Assembly: GCF_000172175.1 (NCBI RefSeq)
Contig: NZ_ABJL02000008.1
Location: 3,162,001-3,226,000 of the forward strand
Origin: Bacteroides intestinalis DSM 17393
GTDB taxonomy: Bacteria > Bacteroidota > Bacteroidia > Bacteroidales > Bacteroidaceae
Length of the DNA stretch: 64,000 nucleotides
Direction: 5' to 3'
Shown: positions 45,038 through 53,361 of the stretch, piece by piece
Position numbering within the stretch: the stretch's first letter is position 1
Layout: the number at the start of each line of letters is the position of its first letter
Position numbers and translations under genes: made by a program
The notes under the pieces: model-generated
Told to the model about the DNA's origin: nothing
What the model saw: only the letters and a program-made list of their open reading frames with translations
The model's database searches: none

Positions 45038-45589
45038 ATGAGCAATGAGATTGATACCAAAACTCTGAAAGCTTTGCAGCAAGGTAGCCACAAGGCTTTC
45101 GAAGAAGTTTTTATCACTTATTACGGTAAGACGAAAGCTTTTATATATGGCTACATCAAGTCGGGTCCAGATGCCGAGGAGCTTACAGAAGATTTATTTG
45201 TGAATCTTTGGATAAACCGTCATTCTATTGATATTTCAAAATCATTTGATTCTTTCTTACATACAGTAGCAAGAAACTCTGCTATCAACTTCCTGAAACA
45301 TAAATATGTAGAAGATACCTATCTAAATAATATCCAAAAGCAAGAATGCAGTTCCACTTCGGAAGAAGACCTGATAGCCAAAGAACTCGGACTACTGATA
45401 GACGACACAGTAGAAAAAATGCCGGAACAAAGGAAGAAGATATATATTTTAAGTCGTAACGAAGGCTTAAGCAATGAAGAGATAGCAACACAACTGAATA
45501 CTACCAAGAGAAATGTAGAAAGCCAGTTAAGTCTCGCCTTGAAAGAAATACGGAAAACAATTTCATGCTTCTTCTTATCACTGTTATAA
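45038..45589 (+). CDS. ECF sigma factor (Bacteroides expansion group)
   Basis: 183 residues. Sigma region 2 at ~20-90 (FEEVFITYYGKTKAFIYGYI, DAEELTEDLFVNLWINR), region 4 at ~125-178 (MPEQRKKIYILSRNEGLSNE, NTTKRNVESQLSLALKEI). Such sigma factors pair with FecR-like anti-sigma proteins and TonB receptors: the ligand-loaded receptor signals through FecR and releases the sigma factor. The matching FecR (47889) and STN-domain receptor (49062) are downstream in the same direction, with a LruC-domain gene between. It is likely autoregulated; no promoter for an ECF factor could be recognised. Confidence 0.93.
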   Translation: MSNEIDTKTLKALQQGSHKAFEEVFITYYGKTKAFIYGYIKSGPDAEELTEDLFVNLWINRHSIDISKSFDSFLHTVARNSAINFLKHKYVEDTYLNNIQKQECSSTSEEDLIAKELGLLIDDTVEKMPEQRKKIYILSRNEGLSNEEIATQLNTTKRNVESQLSLALKEIRKTISCFFLSLL

Positions 45590-45707
45590 TACACTCTTTT
45601 TTCGCTCCAACCCCCTAAAAAAGAAGTAAAAGAAAAAATATATTCACCTAAAATAACAAAGAATCATTTTTCTTCGTATAATTGCAGATTATTATATTCA
45701 TAATCTT

Positions 45708-47630
45708 ATGGGGAAAAGATTTTTATTTATTGCTACTTGCATAACTTCGACACTATTACTAGCGACAAGTTGTTTAGAAAAAAATGATGTGTATGTTAAA
45801 ATTCCGGCAGACCAGTTCTTCGATTTTGACTTAAACCAGAAGATAAACCTGTCTGTGGACTATGGATTCAAAGGAAAAGACTATGTTGTCTTATTCGACC
45901 TCTACGACGAAAATCCGATAATAGAAAATGAAAACGGGGAACTTGTCAAAAAAGACATCTCTCCCATTTATCGTGCCGCCACAGATAAGGATGGTAAATT
46001 TTCCGGAGAGATACAAATTCAATCTGCTTTGTCAGAGGTCTGGCTATACTCAGAGTATGCCGGAACGCTCTCTCCTATTCAGTTAGAAGTTACTGATAAC
46101 TCTATCATGTACAATCAGGAGAAGTATATTGCAAAAGCAACTACCCGAGCCTTAACACCTAACAATCATCAATATCCTGACGACTGGCTAACCTTGGGTG
46201 ACTGGAGTACCCTCGGAACTCCTACTTATCTAACACCCGGCAGAGTACTACCTGATGCAAAAACATTGTATAATATAAATGAGATATTCGTCAAATACAA
46301 TGGAACTGCTATGGAGCAAAGGGATTATGGAAAAGCATTCTTCGCTCCTGGCGTTAGCTCTGAGATAAAAATCATAAAAGCTACAAAAGTTTATTTATGT
46401 TTCATCAATAGTTCCGCTGGTTGGTACAATAGTGTCGGCTACTTTAGTTACCCTACCGGACAGGAACCCCAAAGTGTATCGGAAGTGCAGAGAATCATTG
46501 CATTCCCCAGTGCCACCTCTATTGCTCACAAGGGTGAAACAGGAGCATTAGTTAGTGGTGACAGAGTACTATTGAAGTATTGGGACGGAGAAAAATTCCA
46601 TGATGAATTTCCCGCAGGAGTAACCATCGGATGGTGGTTGCAGGGAATGGGATTCGAGGCAGGAAATGTCAAGCCCAGAGTCGATGAAAAATATAACAGA
46701 TTCTCCCTTTCGCATCTAAATTCAGATGGAAAACAACGGAGCGTTTCATTAAGGGATCCCAACTCCGACCAACTTGTAGCTATCGGATTCGAAGATAATA
46801 CCGACCTTCGTTACAATGATGCCACTTTCTATCTGCAAATAGAAGAGAAGGGAGCAATAGACGAAAGCAATACACCTACAATACCGGATGTAGGAAATCC
46901 ACCGAGTAACACGGAGAACTTCACTACATACTATGGTACACTAACCTTTGAAGACTTATGGCCATCAATGGGTGACTATGATATGAATGATGTGATGATA
47001 GACTATTCATGCAAAGTGTATAAAAACACGAGTAACAATAGAGTATATAAGATAGAAAATCAATTCATTCCACGTCATAATGGTGGCACACTCCAATCAG
47101 GATTTGGCTTCCAATTGAGTAGTGTCTCATCCGGCGATGTAAGTAATATAACAATAGACGGAGCCGAACAATCCCAATATATGCAGGGAGCTAATCAGGA
47201 GCCTGGACAAAGTCATCCTACTTTCTTATTATTCGATAACATCAAAGGTGTACTTGAAAAAACAATCACAATAAGCTTTGAATTGAACGATCTTGTGGAA
47301 GCAAATGTCGTACCTCCATATAATCCATTTATCTTTGTAGAATCGGACAAAGGCAGAGGAAGAGAAGTACATTTAGTGAAATATCCTCCGACAGACAAGG
47401 CTGATTTCGGTCTATTCGGTACAGGAAGCGATGCTTCACGCACTGATGAAGGCCTCTACTACGTAATGAACAGGCTTAAATTTCCCTTTGCCCTGAATTT
47501 GGCAAGTATTAAGGATTTCCCTACACCCGATGAAAGTGTAAGAATCGACTTAGCTTATCCCCAATTCAACGATTGGGTAAAGTCTGAGGGAAAAACTAAT
47601 AAAGATTGGTATAAGCATCCTGCACAATAG
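45708..47630 (+). CDS. LruC-domain lipoprotein
   Basis: 640 residues, lipoprotein signal with Cys22 (LLATSCLEKND). The C-terminal half carries the LruC/DUF4842 signature: TLTFEDLWPSMGDYDMNDVM followed by IENQFIPRHNGG and GFGFQLSSVS, with Asp-rich loops that probably bind calcium. LruC-domain proteins are surface or secreted proteins of unknown function; the name comes from a Leptospira lipoprotein. The N-terminal part (~30-400) is beta-rich with no recognised family. It sits between a sigma factor and its anti-sigma gene, which is not the usual arrangement. It may be the structure or binding protein whose expression this sigma system controls; that is inference. Confidence 0.83.
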   Translation: MGKRFLFIATCITSTLLLATSCLEKNDVYVKIPADQFFDFDLNQKINLSVDYGFKGKDYVVLFDLYDENPIIENENGELVKKDISPIYRAATDKDGKFSGEIQIQSALSEVWLYSEYAGTLSPIQLEVTDNSIMYNQEKYIAKATTRALTPNNHQYPDDWLTLGDWSTLGTPTYLTPGRVLPDAKTLYNINEIFVKYNGTAMEQRDYGKAFFAPGVSSEIKIIKATKVYLCFINSSAGWYNSVGYFSYPTGQEPQSVSEVQRIIAFPSATSIAHKGETGALVSGDRVLLKYWDGEKFHDEFPAGVTIGWWLQGMGFEAGNVKPRVDEKYNRFSLSHLNSDGKQRSVSLRDPNSDQLVAIGFEDNTDLRYNDATFYLQIEEKGAIDESNTPTIPDVGNPPSNTENFTTYYGTLTFEDLWPSMGDYDMNDVMIDYSCKVYKNTSNNRVYKIENQFIPRHNGGTLQSGFGFQLSSVSSGDVSNITIDGAEQSQYMQGANQEPGQSHPTFLLFDNIKGVLEKTITISFELNDLVEANVVPPYNPFIFVESDKGRGREVHLVKYPPTDKADFGLFGTGSDASRTDEGLYYVMNRLKFPFALNLASIKDFPTPDESVRIDLAYPQFNDWVKSEGKTNKDWYKHPAQ

Positions 47631-47675
47631 AGTTAGGAAACGAATTAATCCGATAACTCATTTTGGTCAAAAGCT

Positions 47676-47764
47676 CTCCATATCCATATCAAGCCCGCAC
47701 TTGCTCCACTCCTATACGGGGAACAAAATAGTGGAGTTGGTATGGAGGAGATATGGAGTTAGTA
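47676..47764. repeat. Nested inverted repeat with 11-bp tandem units
   Basis: CTCCATATC (47676-47684) pairs with GATATGGAG (47750-47758), and inside it CTCCACT (47704-47710) with AGTGGAG (47730-47736). The right side is also a tandem repeat of 11 bases: units at 47732, 47743 and 47754, each TGGAG followed by six bases ending in TA. It lies between the LruC and FecR genes. Confidence 0.65.
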
Positions 47765-47888
47765 AGGTGCAGATTATTTGTTCCTTTTCTCGGTTATTAG
47801 AGAAAGCCTACTTCCTTAAAATAAAAAAACTCGATTTTCTTACTGAGCTTTTCATCTGTTAGCTGTATATATTATAAAATACAGCCAG

Positions 47889-48860
47889 ATGAACAAGAAT
47901 ATGATCACTCGAATTCTTAGGAAATACTTATCCGGACGTTTCTCTTCCGATACAGAAGAAAGGGTTCAGAAATGGATTATTAAAGATAAAGATATTGAGG
48001 AAAAAGAAAAAGCCTCACTGGAATATTGGAATGAACTGGAAGCAAAAACCGATCCGGACACTGAACTTGTACTAGACAGAGTAAATCAAAGAATTGGCTA
48101 TAAAGAAATCGTTCACCGACCTTTCTATCAAAAATTGACACGTATTGCAGCCGTTCTGATTCCACTATTTATGATGGCAGGAGGCTATTTATATTATACC
48201 TCCACACAAAATAAATGGATTGAAATATCAGTTGCATACGGTGACAAGAAACACTTCTTATTACCGGACAGTTCTGAAATATGGCTGAATGCGGGAACTG
48301 TAGTCAAATATCCGAAAGAGTTCTCGAAAGTGCAACGCCTTGTACACCTTGATGGCGAAGCTTATTTTTCTATTCGGAAGAACACAAGTAAACCGTTTAT
48401 TGTAGAAACCTCCCAACTCTCAGTTAAAGTATTAGGAACTAAATTCAACGTAAAGGCTTACGCTGATGACAAACTGGTAACCACTACCCTGACAAGTGGT
48501 AAAGTTGAAGTTATCCCTCCCACCCAAGACCCACGGATACTAAAGCCTAATGAACAGTTGACATACGATAAAAAAACATCCGCCGTCAACATTACTGAAG
48601 TCTCCCCAACCGATACAGATGGCTGGATCACGGGTAAACTGATATTTACCGATGCACCTTTCACCGAGATCCTGCAAACACTTGAAAAACGTTACGATGT
48701 GACTATCAATCATACAATGAACATTCCTGCCTCCAAACAATATACCGTCCGATTCCTTAAAAATGAAAATCTGGAAGAAATACTGTCTGTATTAAGTGAG
48801 ATGATTGGCTTCAGTTATCAAAAGCAAGGAAACAAAGTAGAACTAATCAAAAAACAATAA
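47889..48860 (+). CDS. FecR-like anti-sigma factor
   Basis: 323 residues. N-terminal cytoplasmic helical part (~1-80) that would hold the sigma factor, one transmembrane helix at ~84-103 (TRIAAVLIPLFMMAGGYLYY), a periplasmic FecR domain (~110-215: KHFLLPDSSEIWLNAGTVVK, RLVHLDGEAYFSIRKN) and a C-terminal STN-like domain (~245-320: FTEILQTLEKRYDVTI). This is the typical Bacteroides anti-sigma layout. Partners by position: the ECF sigma factor at 45038 and the receptor at 49062. The 258-base gap before it contains a repeat structure rather than a gene. Confidence 0.93.
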   Translation: MNKNMITRILRKYLSGRFSSDTEERVQKWIIKDKDIEEKEKASLEYWNELEAKTDPDTELVLDRVNQRIGYKEIVHRPFYQKLTRIAAVLIPLFMMAGGYLYYTSTQNKWIEISVAYGDKKHFLLPDSSEIWLNAGTVVKYPKEFSKVQRLVHLDGEAYFSIRKNTSKPFIVETSQLSVKVLGTKFNVKAYADDKLVTTTLTSGKVEVIPPTQDPRILKPNEQLTYDKKTSAVNITEVSPTDTDGWITGKLIFTDAPFTEILQTLEKRYDVTINHTMNIPASKQYTVRFLKNENLEEILSVLSEMIGFSYQKQGNKVELIKKQ

Positions 48861-48883
48861 AAAGAAACTGCCTATGAAGAAAA

Positions 48884-48921
48884 AGAACCGGATTGCAGCT
48901 TGAGACCCTCAACCCGGTTCT
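48884..48921 (+). terminator. Hairpin after the FecR gene
   Basis: AGAACCGG (48884-48891) pairs with CCGGTTCT (48914-48921); the 22-base interior has a smaller TTGAG/CTCAA stem. It is 24 bases after the FecR stop. No T-run follows, so it may be an attenuator or a processing site rather than a full terminator. Confidence 0.45.
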
Positions 48922-48993
48922 GAAATGCTAATGCTCTATTTGAAAGTGAACTAAAATAAAGTATCAACCATACAAAGATAATGCAATTTGAGT

Positions 48994-49027
48994 GCAGAAC
49001 TTTCATGCTTGCATGAACAAGTTCTGC
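48994..49027. promoter_or_regulatory. 34-base palindrome upstream of the STN/TonB receptor gene
   Basis: GCAGAACTT-TCATGC at the left is complementary to GCATGA and AAGTTCTGC at the right, with one unpaired T in the centre and two extra bases on the right. It ends 34 bases before the receptor start codon. It could be a protein-binding operator or a leader hairpin. Confidence 0.65.
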
Positions 49028-49061
49028 CGAAATGCAGCTTATCTTATAAAAATATACAATA

Positions 49062-51689
49062 ATGAACCGAATAACCATTAATAAACAAATAAATAAGATA
49101 CTCCTTTTTTTATTTTTTGCCTTTCTATCATTTAATGCCACAGCACAGAATGACAAAAAGCAAATCACCATACAAAATAAAAACATATCACTGAAAGAAG
49201 CTTTTGCCGAGATAGAACTACAAACCGGATACAGCATAGCCTATGAGTTGTCGACCGTAGATGTAAAGAAGAAAATATCACTGTCATTAGAAAACCAGAG
49301 TATTGACGAGGCATTATCACAAATCCTGAAAGAAACCCGGTATTCGTACAAAATAACAGGCTACCATATCATTATCACTCCATCCGACAACGAACAACAG
49401 AAATCCACCAAGGAAAAAACAGAGAGACCTACCCAAACAGTCAGAGGAATCGTACTGGATTCCAAAACCAATGCCCCCATAGAGTTTGCTACTGTAAGAA
49501 TTATGAATAGCGGTTCTTTGGGCAGTACAACAGATAGTCTGGGAAGATTTCGGATAGACCATGTTCCTGTGGGACGATGCAATATACAAACCTCCTATGT
49601 AGGATATAATGCCAATATTTTCAATGAAATACCTGTAACCTCTTCCAAGGAAGTATATATGGAAATCCCATTGGACGAGAATGTTCATTCGTTAGCGGAA
49701 GTCGTCATACAACCTGAGATAAAGAAAGATAAGCCCCTGAATGCAATGGCCATTATCGGCGGACATATGATCAGTATGGAAGAGGCAGGCAGGTTTGCCA
49801 ATGGTTTTGATGATCCGGCACGCCTGAGTTCTGCATTTGCAGGTGTGGCAGGAGATGTAGGAACCAATGCTGTAGCTATCAGAGGAAATTCACCCCAGTT
49901 TACCCAATGGAGACTGGAAGGTGTAGAAATTCCTAATCCTACTCACTTCGCTGACCTTACCGGACTGGGTGGAGGTTTTCTTTCGGCCCTGAGTACACAA
50001 GTGATCGGTAACTCCGATTTCTACAACGGTGCGTTCCCTGCCGAATACAGCAACGCATTATCAGGTATCTTCGACATGCAAATACGAAATGGTAACAATC
50101 AGAAGTACGAACATACATTTCAGTTGGGTATTCTGGGTATTGACCTGGCATCGGAAGGCCCGATAAGCAGGAAGAATGGAAGTTCCTATATCCTTAATTA
50201 CCGCTTCTATACTACTTCCTTAGCCACAGGAAATGACATGAACCTCAAATATCAGGACTTATCATTTAAGCTGAATTTTCCTACCCGGAAGGCCGGAACT
50301 TTCTCTATCTGGGGGATCGGACTGATTGACCGCTATAAACCGGAGATTCTCGACCGTGATGAATGGGAAACACAAAGTGACCGGCAATCCGGAAATACAA
50401 CATTTGATAAAGCAGCAGGAGGAATTACTCACAAGTATCTTATCAATGCGGATACTTATATCCGTTCTTCATTAGCCGCTACTTATGCAAAAGATCACAC
50501 AGAAGCTGATCAGATGACAGAAGACGATAAACTGGTCCATGTAGGAGATATCCGGAATTCCAAATGGGATATCGTTTTCAATTCTTATCTGAACAAGAAG
50601 TTCAACTCCAACCACATCAACCGGACAGGTATCACAATCACAGGACTTAAATACGATCTGGATTACAAAATCAGTCCTAATTTTGGTTTAGATATACCTA
50701 TGGAACAGATTTCAAAAGGGAACGGAGAAAGTTGTGTACTCTCGGCATACAGCAGTTCTGTCATCAACCTAAGTAATCATTTTACCACCAGTCTGGGCAT
50801 CACTGCGCAATACTTCACTCTAAATAAGAACTGGACCGTAGAACCCAGAGCAGCCCTTAAATGGACTTTCAATCCGAAACATGCCCTAGCATTGGCATAC
50901 GGCCTGCACAGTCGAAGAGAAAGACTTGACTACTACTTTGTGGAACAAGAGGTCAATGGAAAAACTGAATCCAACAGATATCTGAATTTTTCAAAGGCTC
51001 ATCACTTTGGGCTTACATACGACTGGAATATCAACTCATATATGCACTTAAAAGTGGAACCCTATTATCAATATTTATTCCGTATTCCCGTTGAAGAGAA
51101 TTCTTCCTTTTCTATCATCAACCATCAGAGCTTCTACCTGGAAAGAATATTAAAGAATAGAGGTTCCGGAGTGAACTACGGTATAGACATCACATTAGAA
51201 CAATACATGAAAAATGGTTTCTACTATATGATAACGGCTTCTCTTTTTAAATCGAGATACAAAGCCGGGGACCATATCTGGCGCAACACACGGTTGGACA
51301 AAAACTACCTCCTAAACGTACTTGCCGGAAAAGAATGGATGGTGGGACGCAATAAACAAAATGTACTAAGCCTTAACGGACGTATCTTCTTCCAAGGTGG
51401 CGACCGCTACACTCCTGTAGACGAAGAGAAAAGCCTGATAGAACATGATATCAAATTTGATGAAACCAGAGCTTACAGCAAGAAATTTGATCCTTCTCTC
51501 AATGGTGATATTTCTTTCAGTTATAGAATCAACAAAAGGAAAATATCTCATGAGTTTTCCATTAAAATGCTAAATGTAGGTATGCGCACAGGTATGCACT
51601 TTTACCAGTACAACGAAAAGACCCATAAGATAGAGAAAGAAGACGGATCGGGTATGATTCCGAATATCAGTTATAAAATCTACTTTTAA
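49062..51689 (+). CDS. TonB-dependent receptor with N-terminal STN signalling domain
   Basis: 875 residues. Signal peptide to ~29, STN domain at ~35-105 (ISLKEAFAEIELQTGYSIAY, IDEALSQILKETRYSYKI), a carboxypeptidase-D-like sandwich (~125-205; VRGIVLDSKTNAPIEFATVR), plug (~230-340; AVAIRGNSPQFTQWRLEGVE, DFYNGAFPAEYSNALSGIFD) and barrel. The STN domain is what contacts FecR in this signalling class. No SusD follows, so the ligand is probably not a large glycan bound by a SusD; a siderophore, small glycan or peptide are possibilities. With the sigma and FecR genes upstream it forms a trans-envelope signalling cascade. Confidence 0.9.
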   Translation: MNRITINKQINKILLFLFFAFLSFNATAQNDKKQITIQNKNISLKEAFAEIELQTGYSIAYELSTVDVKKKISLSLENQSIDEALSQILKETRYSYKITGYHIIITPSDNEQQKSTKEKTERPTQTVRGIVLDSKTNAPIEFATVRIMNSGSLGSTTDSLGRFRIDHVPVGRCNIQTSYVGYNANIFNEIPVTSSKEVYMEIPLDENVHSLAEVVIQPEIKKDKPLNAMAIIGGHMISMEEAGRFANGFDDPARLSSAFAGVAGDVGTNAVAIRGNSPQFTQWRLEGVEIPNPTHFADLTGLGGGFLSALSTQVIGNSDFYNGAFPAEYSNALSGIFDMQIRNGNNQKYEHTFQLGILGIDLASEGPISRKNGSSYILNYRFYTTSLATGNDMNLKYQDLSFKLNFPTRKAGTFSIWGIGLIDRYKPEILDRDEWETQSDRQSGNTTFDKAAGGITHKYLINADTYIRSSLAATYAKDHTEADQMTEDDKLVHVGDIRNSKWDIVFNSYLNKKFNSNHINRTGITITGLKYDLDYKISPNFGLDIPMEQISKGNGESCVLSAYSSSVINLSNHFTTSLGITAQYFTLNKNWTVEPRAALKWTFNPKHALALAYGLHSRRERLDYYFVEQEVNGKTESNRYLNFSKAHHFGLTYDWNINSYMHLKVEPYYQYLFRIPVEENSSFSIINHQSFYLERILKNRGSGVNYGIDITLEQYMKNGFYYMITASLFKSRYKAGDHIWRNTRLDKNYLLNVLAGKEWMVGRNKQNVLSLNGRIFFQGGDRYTPVDEEKSLIEHDIKFDETRAYSKKFDPSLNGDISFSYRINKRKISHEFSIKMLNVGMRTGMHFYQYNEKTHKIEKEDGSGMIPNISYKIYF

Positions 51690-51870
51690 TTTATGAAAGA
51701 GAACACTTATTGCTTACACCATTTTACAGCGAAAATATTCTATTGCCCCCGATAAAAGCAAAGAAGATGTATCAGGAAATTTCACAGTATCGGAATGAAT
51801 TATCATCCTTTGTATGAACTAACCGTTCACGACAGACGTTATATCCATAGAACTTTAAAGACCAACGATC

Positions 51871-52119
51871 ATGGAAAAGTATCTGATTCATAGTAATGAG
51901 TTGCATTTCATCAACAAGGAACGCATTCACAGGGAAGTAGAAAAAATGGTAGAGTCATTAGACATGGCAGCAGGTTCCACCGAAGGGTTCGATCTGTATA
52001 CCGTAGTAGAAAGTTATTTCACTGATCTCGAAAAGCGAAAGGAAATCAATCGCTTACTGCATATAGAGAAAGATGAATGCGAAGCCATAGAGGAAGAACT
52101 CGGAGTATATGAAATGTGA
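51871..52119 (+). CDS. Small hypothetical protein, 82 aa
   Basis: An acidic, Glu-rich, largely helical protein (EKMVESLDMAAGS, EKRKEINRLLHIEKDECEAI) with no signal peptide and no membrane segment. I do not recognise a family. A strong intrinsic terminator 44 bases downstream and a clean ATG after the receptor gene's 180-base spacer support it being a real gene. It does not overlap any other plausible frame. Its role is unknown. Confidence 0.65.
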   Translation: MEKYLIHSNELHFINKERIHREVEKMVESLDMAAGSTEGFDLYTVVESYFTDLEKRKEINRLLHIEKDECEAIEEELGVYEM

Positions 52120-52162
52120 TTTACAATAAAAACTATCACGAGTAATTAACTATAAAGAATAA

Positions 52163-52200
52163 GGGGGCATAACAACAACCTGTTATGCTCCCTATTTTTT
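52163..52200 (+). terminator. Intrinsic terminator after the 82-aa gene
   Basis: GGGGGCATAAC pairs with GTTATGCTCCC (one G-T pair) around an eight-base loop and is followed by TATTTTTT. It may also slow transcription arriving from the convergent mscS gene. Confidence 0.85.
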
Positions 52201-52224
52201 ACAGTAATCAGTTCCAGACCACTA

Positions 52225-53097
52225 TCAGTCCTTCGCCTGATGTACCGTCAGTTGTGGGAAAGGGAAACCGATACCTTCCTTATTGAATACAGAATAAATG
52301 GTCTTGTTCATATCGAAGTAAACTCCCCAATAATCTCCACTCTTTACCCAAACACGGATAACAACATTTACACTGCTTGCATCCAAAGCATGAAGGGCTA
52401 CAAAAGGTGCCGGGTCAGCAAGGATACGCTTATCTTCAGCAATAATCCGCCGAACAGTTTCTTCCACCTTATCATAGTTCTCACCATATTCTACGCCAAT
52501 TACCCAATCCACACGGCGGGTATCTTCACGACTATAATTGGTCACTGTACCACTGCTCAAGGCTCCGTTCGGTATATAAATCACTTTATTATCAGCCGTA
52601 GTCAGAATCGTATGGAAGATTTGTATCTCACGTACCGTACCTGATACACCCTGGCTCTCTATCCAGTCCCCCACCTTGTAAGGGCGGAACAAGAGAATAA
52701 TCAAACCACCCGCAAAGTTCTGTAGATTACCGGATAAAGCCATACCAATAGCCACACCGGCAGATGCCAGCAAGGCAGCAAAGGAGGTCGTTTCTACACC
52801 CAGCTTACCGATAACAGCAATAATCAGCAAGATGGTCAGAAGGATATTTACCAAACTCTTTACAAAGCTCTGAATACCGGCATCTACATGACGCTTTTCC
52901 AACAGTTTGGAAACCATCTTCTTGATGAGAGAAATAAGGAAACGTCCAATGACAAAAATTAGGATAGCCCCAATAATATTTCCACCGGCAGCTACACCCC
53001 AGTCTATTAATTGTTGAAGAAAGACTTGCAATTTACTAAAGCCTTCTTCTACTACAGTTCCATCGGCAGGAATTGCCGTTTGTAATAACACTAACAT
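52225..53097 (-). CDS. MscS-family small-conductance mechanosensitive channel
   Basis: I chose the ATG at 53097 (MLVLLQTAIPADG, 290 aa); an in-frame ATG 42 bases further up adds a polar stretch unlike the family's N-terminus. Three transmembrane helices (~30-50, ~75-95, ~98-120) end in the Gly/Ala-rich pore helix (AALLASAGVAIGMALSGNLQ), followed by the beta domain (RPYKVGDWIESQGVSGTVRE, IPNGALSSGTVTNYSREDTR) and the C-terminal alpha/beta domain. MscS channels open on osmotic downshock to release solutes. It matches the typical ~286-residue length of MscS. A single-gene unit; the plus-strand terminator at 52163-52200 lies just beyond its stop. Confidence 0.92.
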   Translation of the reverse strand: MLVLLQTAIPADGTVVEEGFSKLQVFLQQLIDWGVAAGGNIIGAILIFVIGRFLISLIKKMVSKLLEKRHVDAGIQSFVKSLVNILLTILLIIAVIGKLGVETTSFAALLASAGVAIGMALSGNLQNFAGGLIILLFRPYKVGDWIESQGVSGTVREIQIFHTILTTADNKVIYIPNGALSSGTVTNYSREDTRRVDWVIGVEYGENYDKVEETVRRIIAEDKRILADPAPFVALHALDASSVNVVIRVWVKSGDYWGVYFDMNKTIYSVFNKEGIGFPFPQLTVHQAKD

Positions 53098-53155
53098 AAT
53101 ATTTGTTCGTTTGAAGTTAATAAAATCATTATCTCCCAATAATTACAGGAGATTA

Positions 53156-53163
53156 CAAAAGTA
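53156..53163 (-). promoter_or_regulatory. Possible -7 box of the mscS gene
   Basis: On the minus strand TACTTTTG fits TAnnTTTG, 58 bases before the chosen start codon. The -33 box is not clear. Confidence 0.4.
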
Positions 53164-53192
53164 ACAAATATTTCCGGTTATCGTTCACTCGA

Positions 53193-53225
53193 TTTGCGTG
53201 TTTCAGCGAAAACACTTAATTTTGC
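53193..53225 (+). promoter_or_regulatory. Promoter of the thiamine operon
   Basis: TTTG (53193-53196), 20 bases, TAATTTTGC (53217-53225): both boxes and spacing match the Bacteroides consensus. Transcription would start near 53232, just ahead of the TPP riboswitch. Confidence 0.8.
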
Positions 53226-53235
53226 CCCCGATTTC

Positions 53236-53316
53236 AACTAAGGGGTGCCCTAATATGACGGGCTGAGATCATACCCATTGACCTGATCCGGGTAGTGCCG
53301 GCGGAGGGAAAAGAAG
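53236..53316 (+). ncRNA. TPP riboswitch (THI element)
   Basis: The aptamer signature is clear: AGGGGTGCC, GGCTGAGATCATACCC, GACCTGATCCGGGTAGTGCC and GGCGGAGGGAA in the canonical order. TPP binding normally shuts off such operons. Just after it, AGGGAA (53305-53310) can pair with TTCCCCT (53322-53328), and AGAAAAG with CTTTTCT, giving alternative hairpins ahead of the start codon at 53362. That is the likely expression platform. Confidence 0.96.
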
Positions 53317-53361
53317 AAAAGTTCCCCTTTTCTGTATTAATCTTTAATAGTTAAAATTGTA

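Noticed and set aside
45038..51689. The sigma/FecR/TonB cluster as the regulator of the PUL
   Set aside because: It has its own receptor without SusD, is on the opposite strand and is separated from the PUL by several unrelated genes; the Kelch/SARP-like protein beside susC is the better candidate.
53098..53139. Longer N-terminus of the MscS channel
   Set aside because: The extra 14 residues are polar and unlike family members; the ATG at 53097 gives the usual length and the -7 box lies upstream of both.
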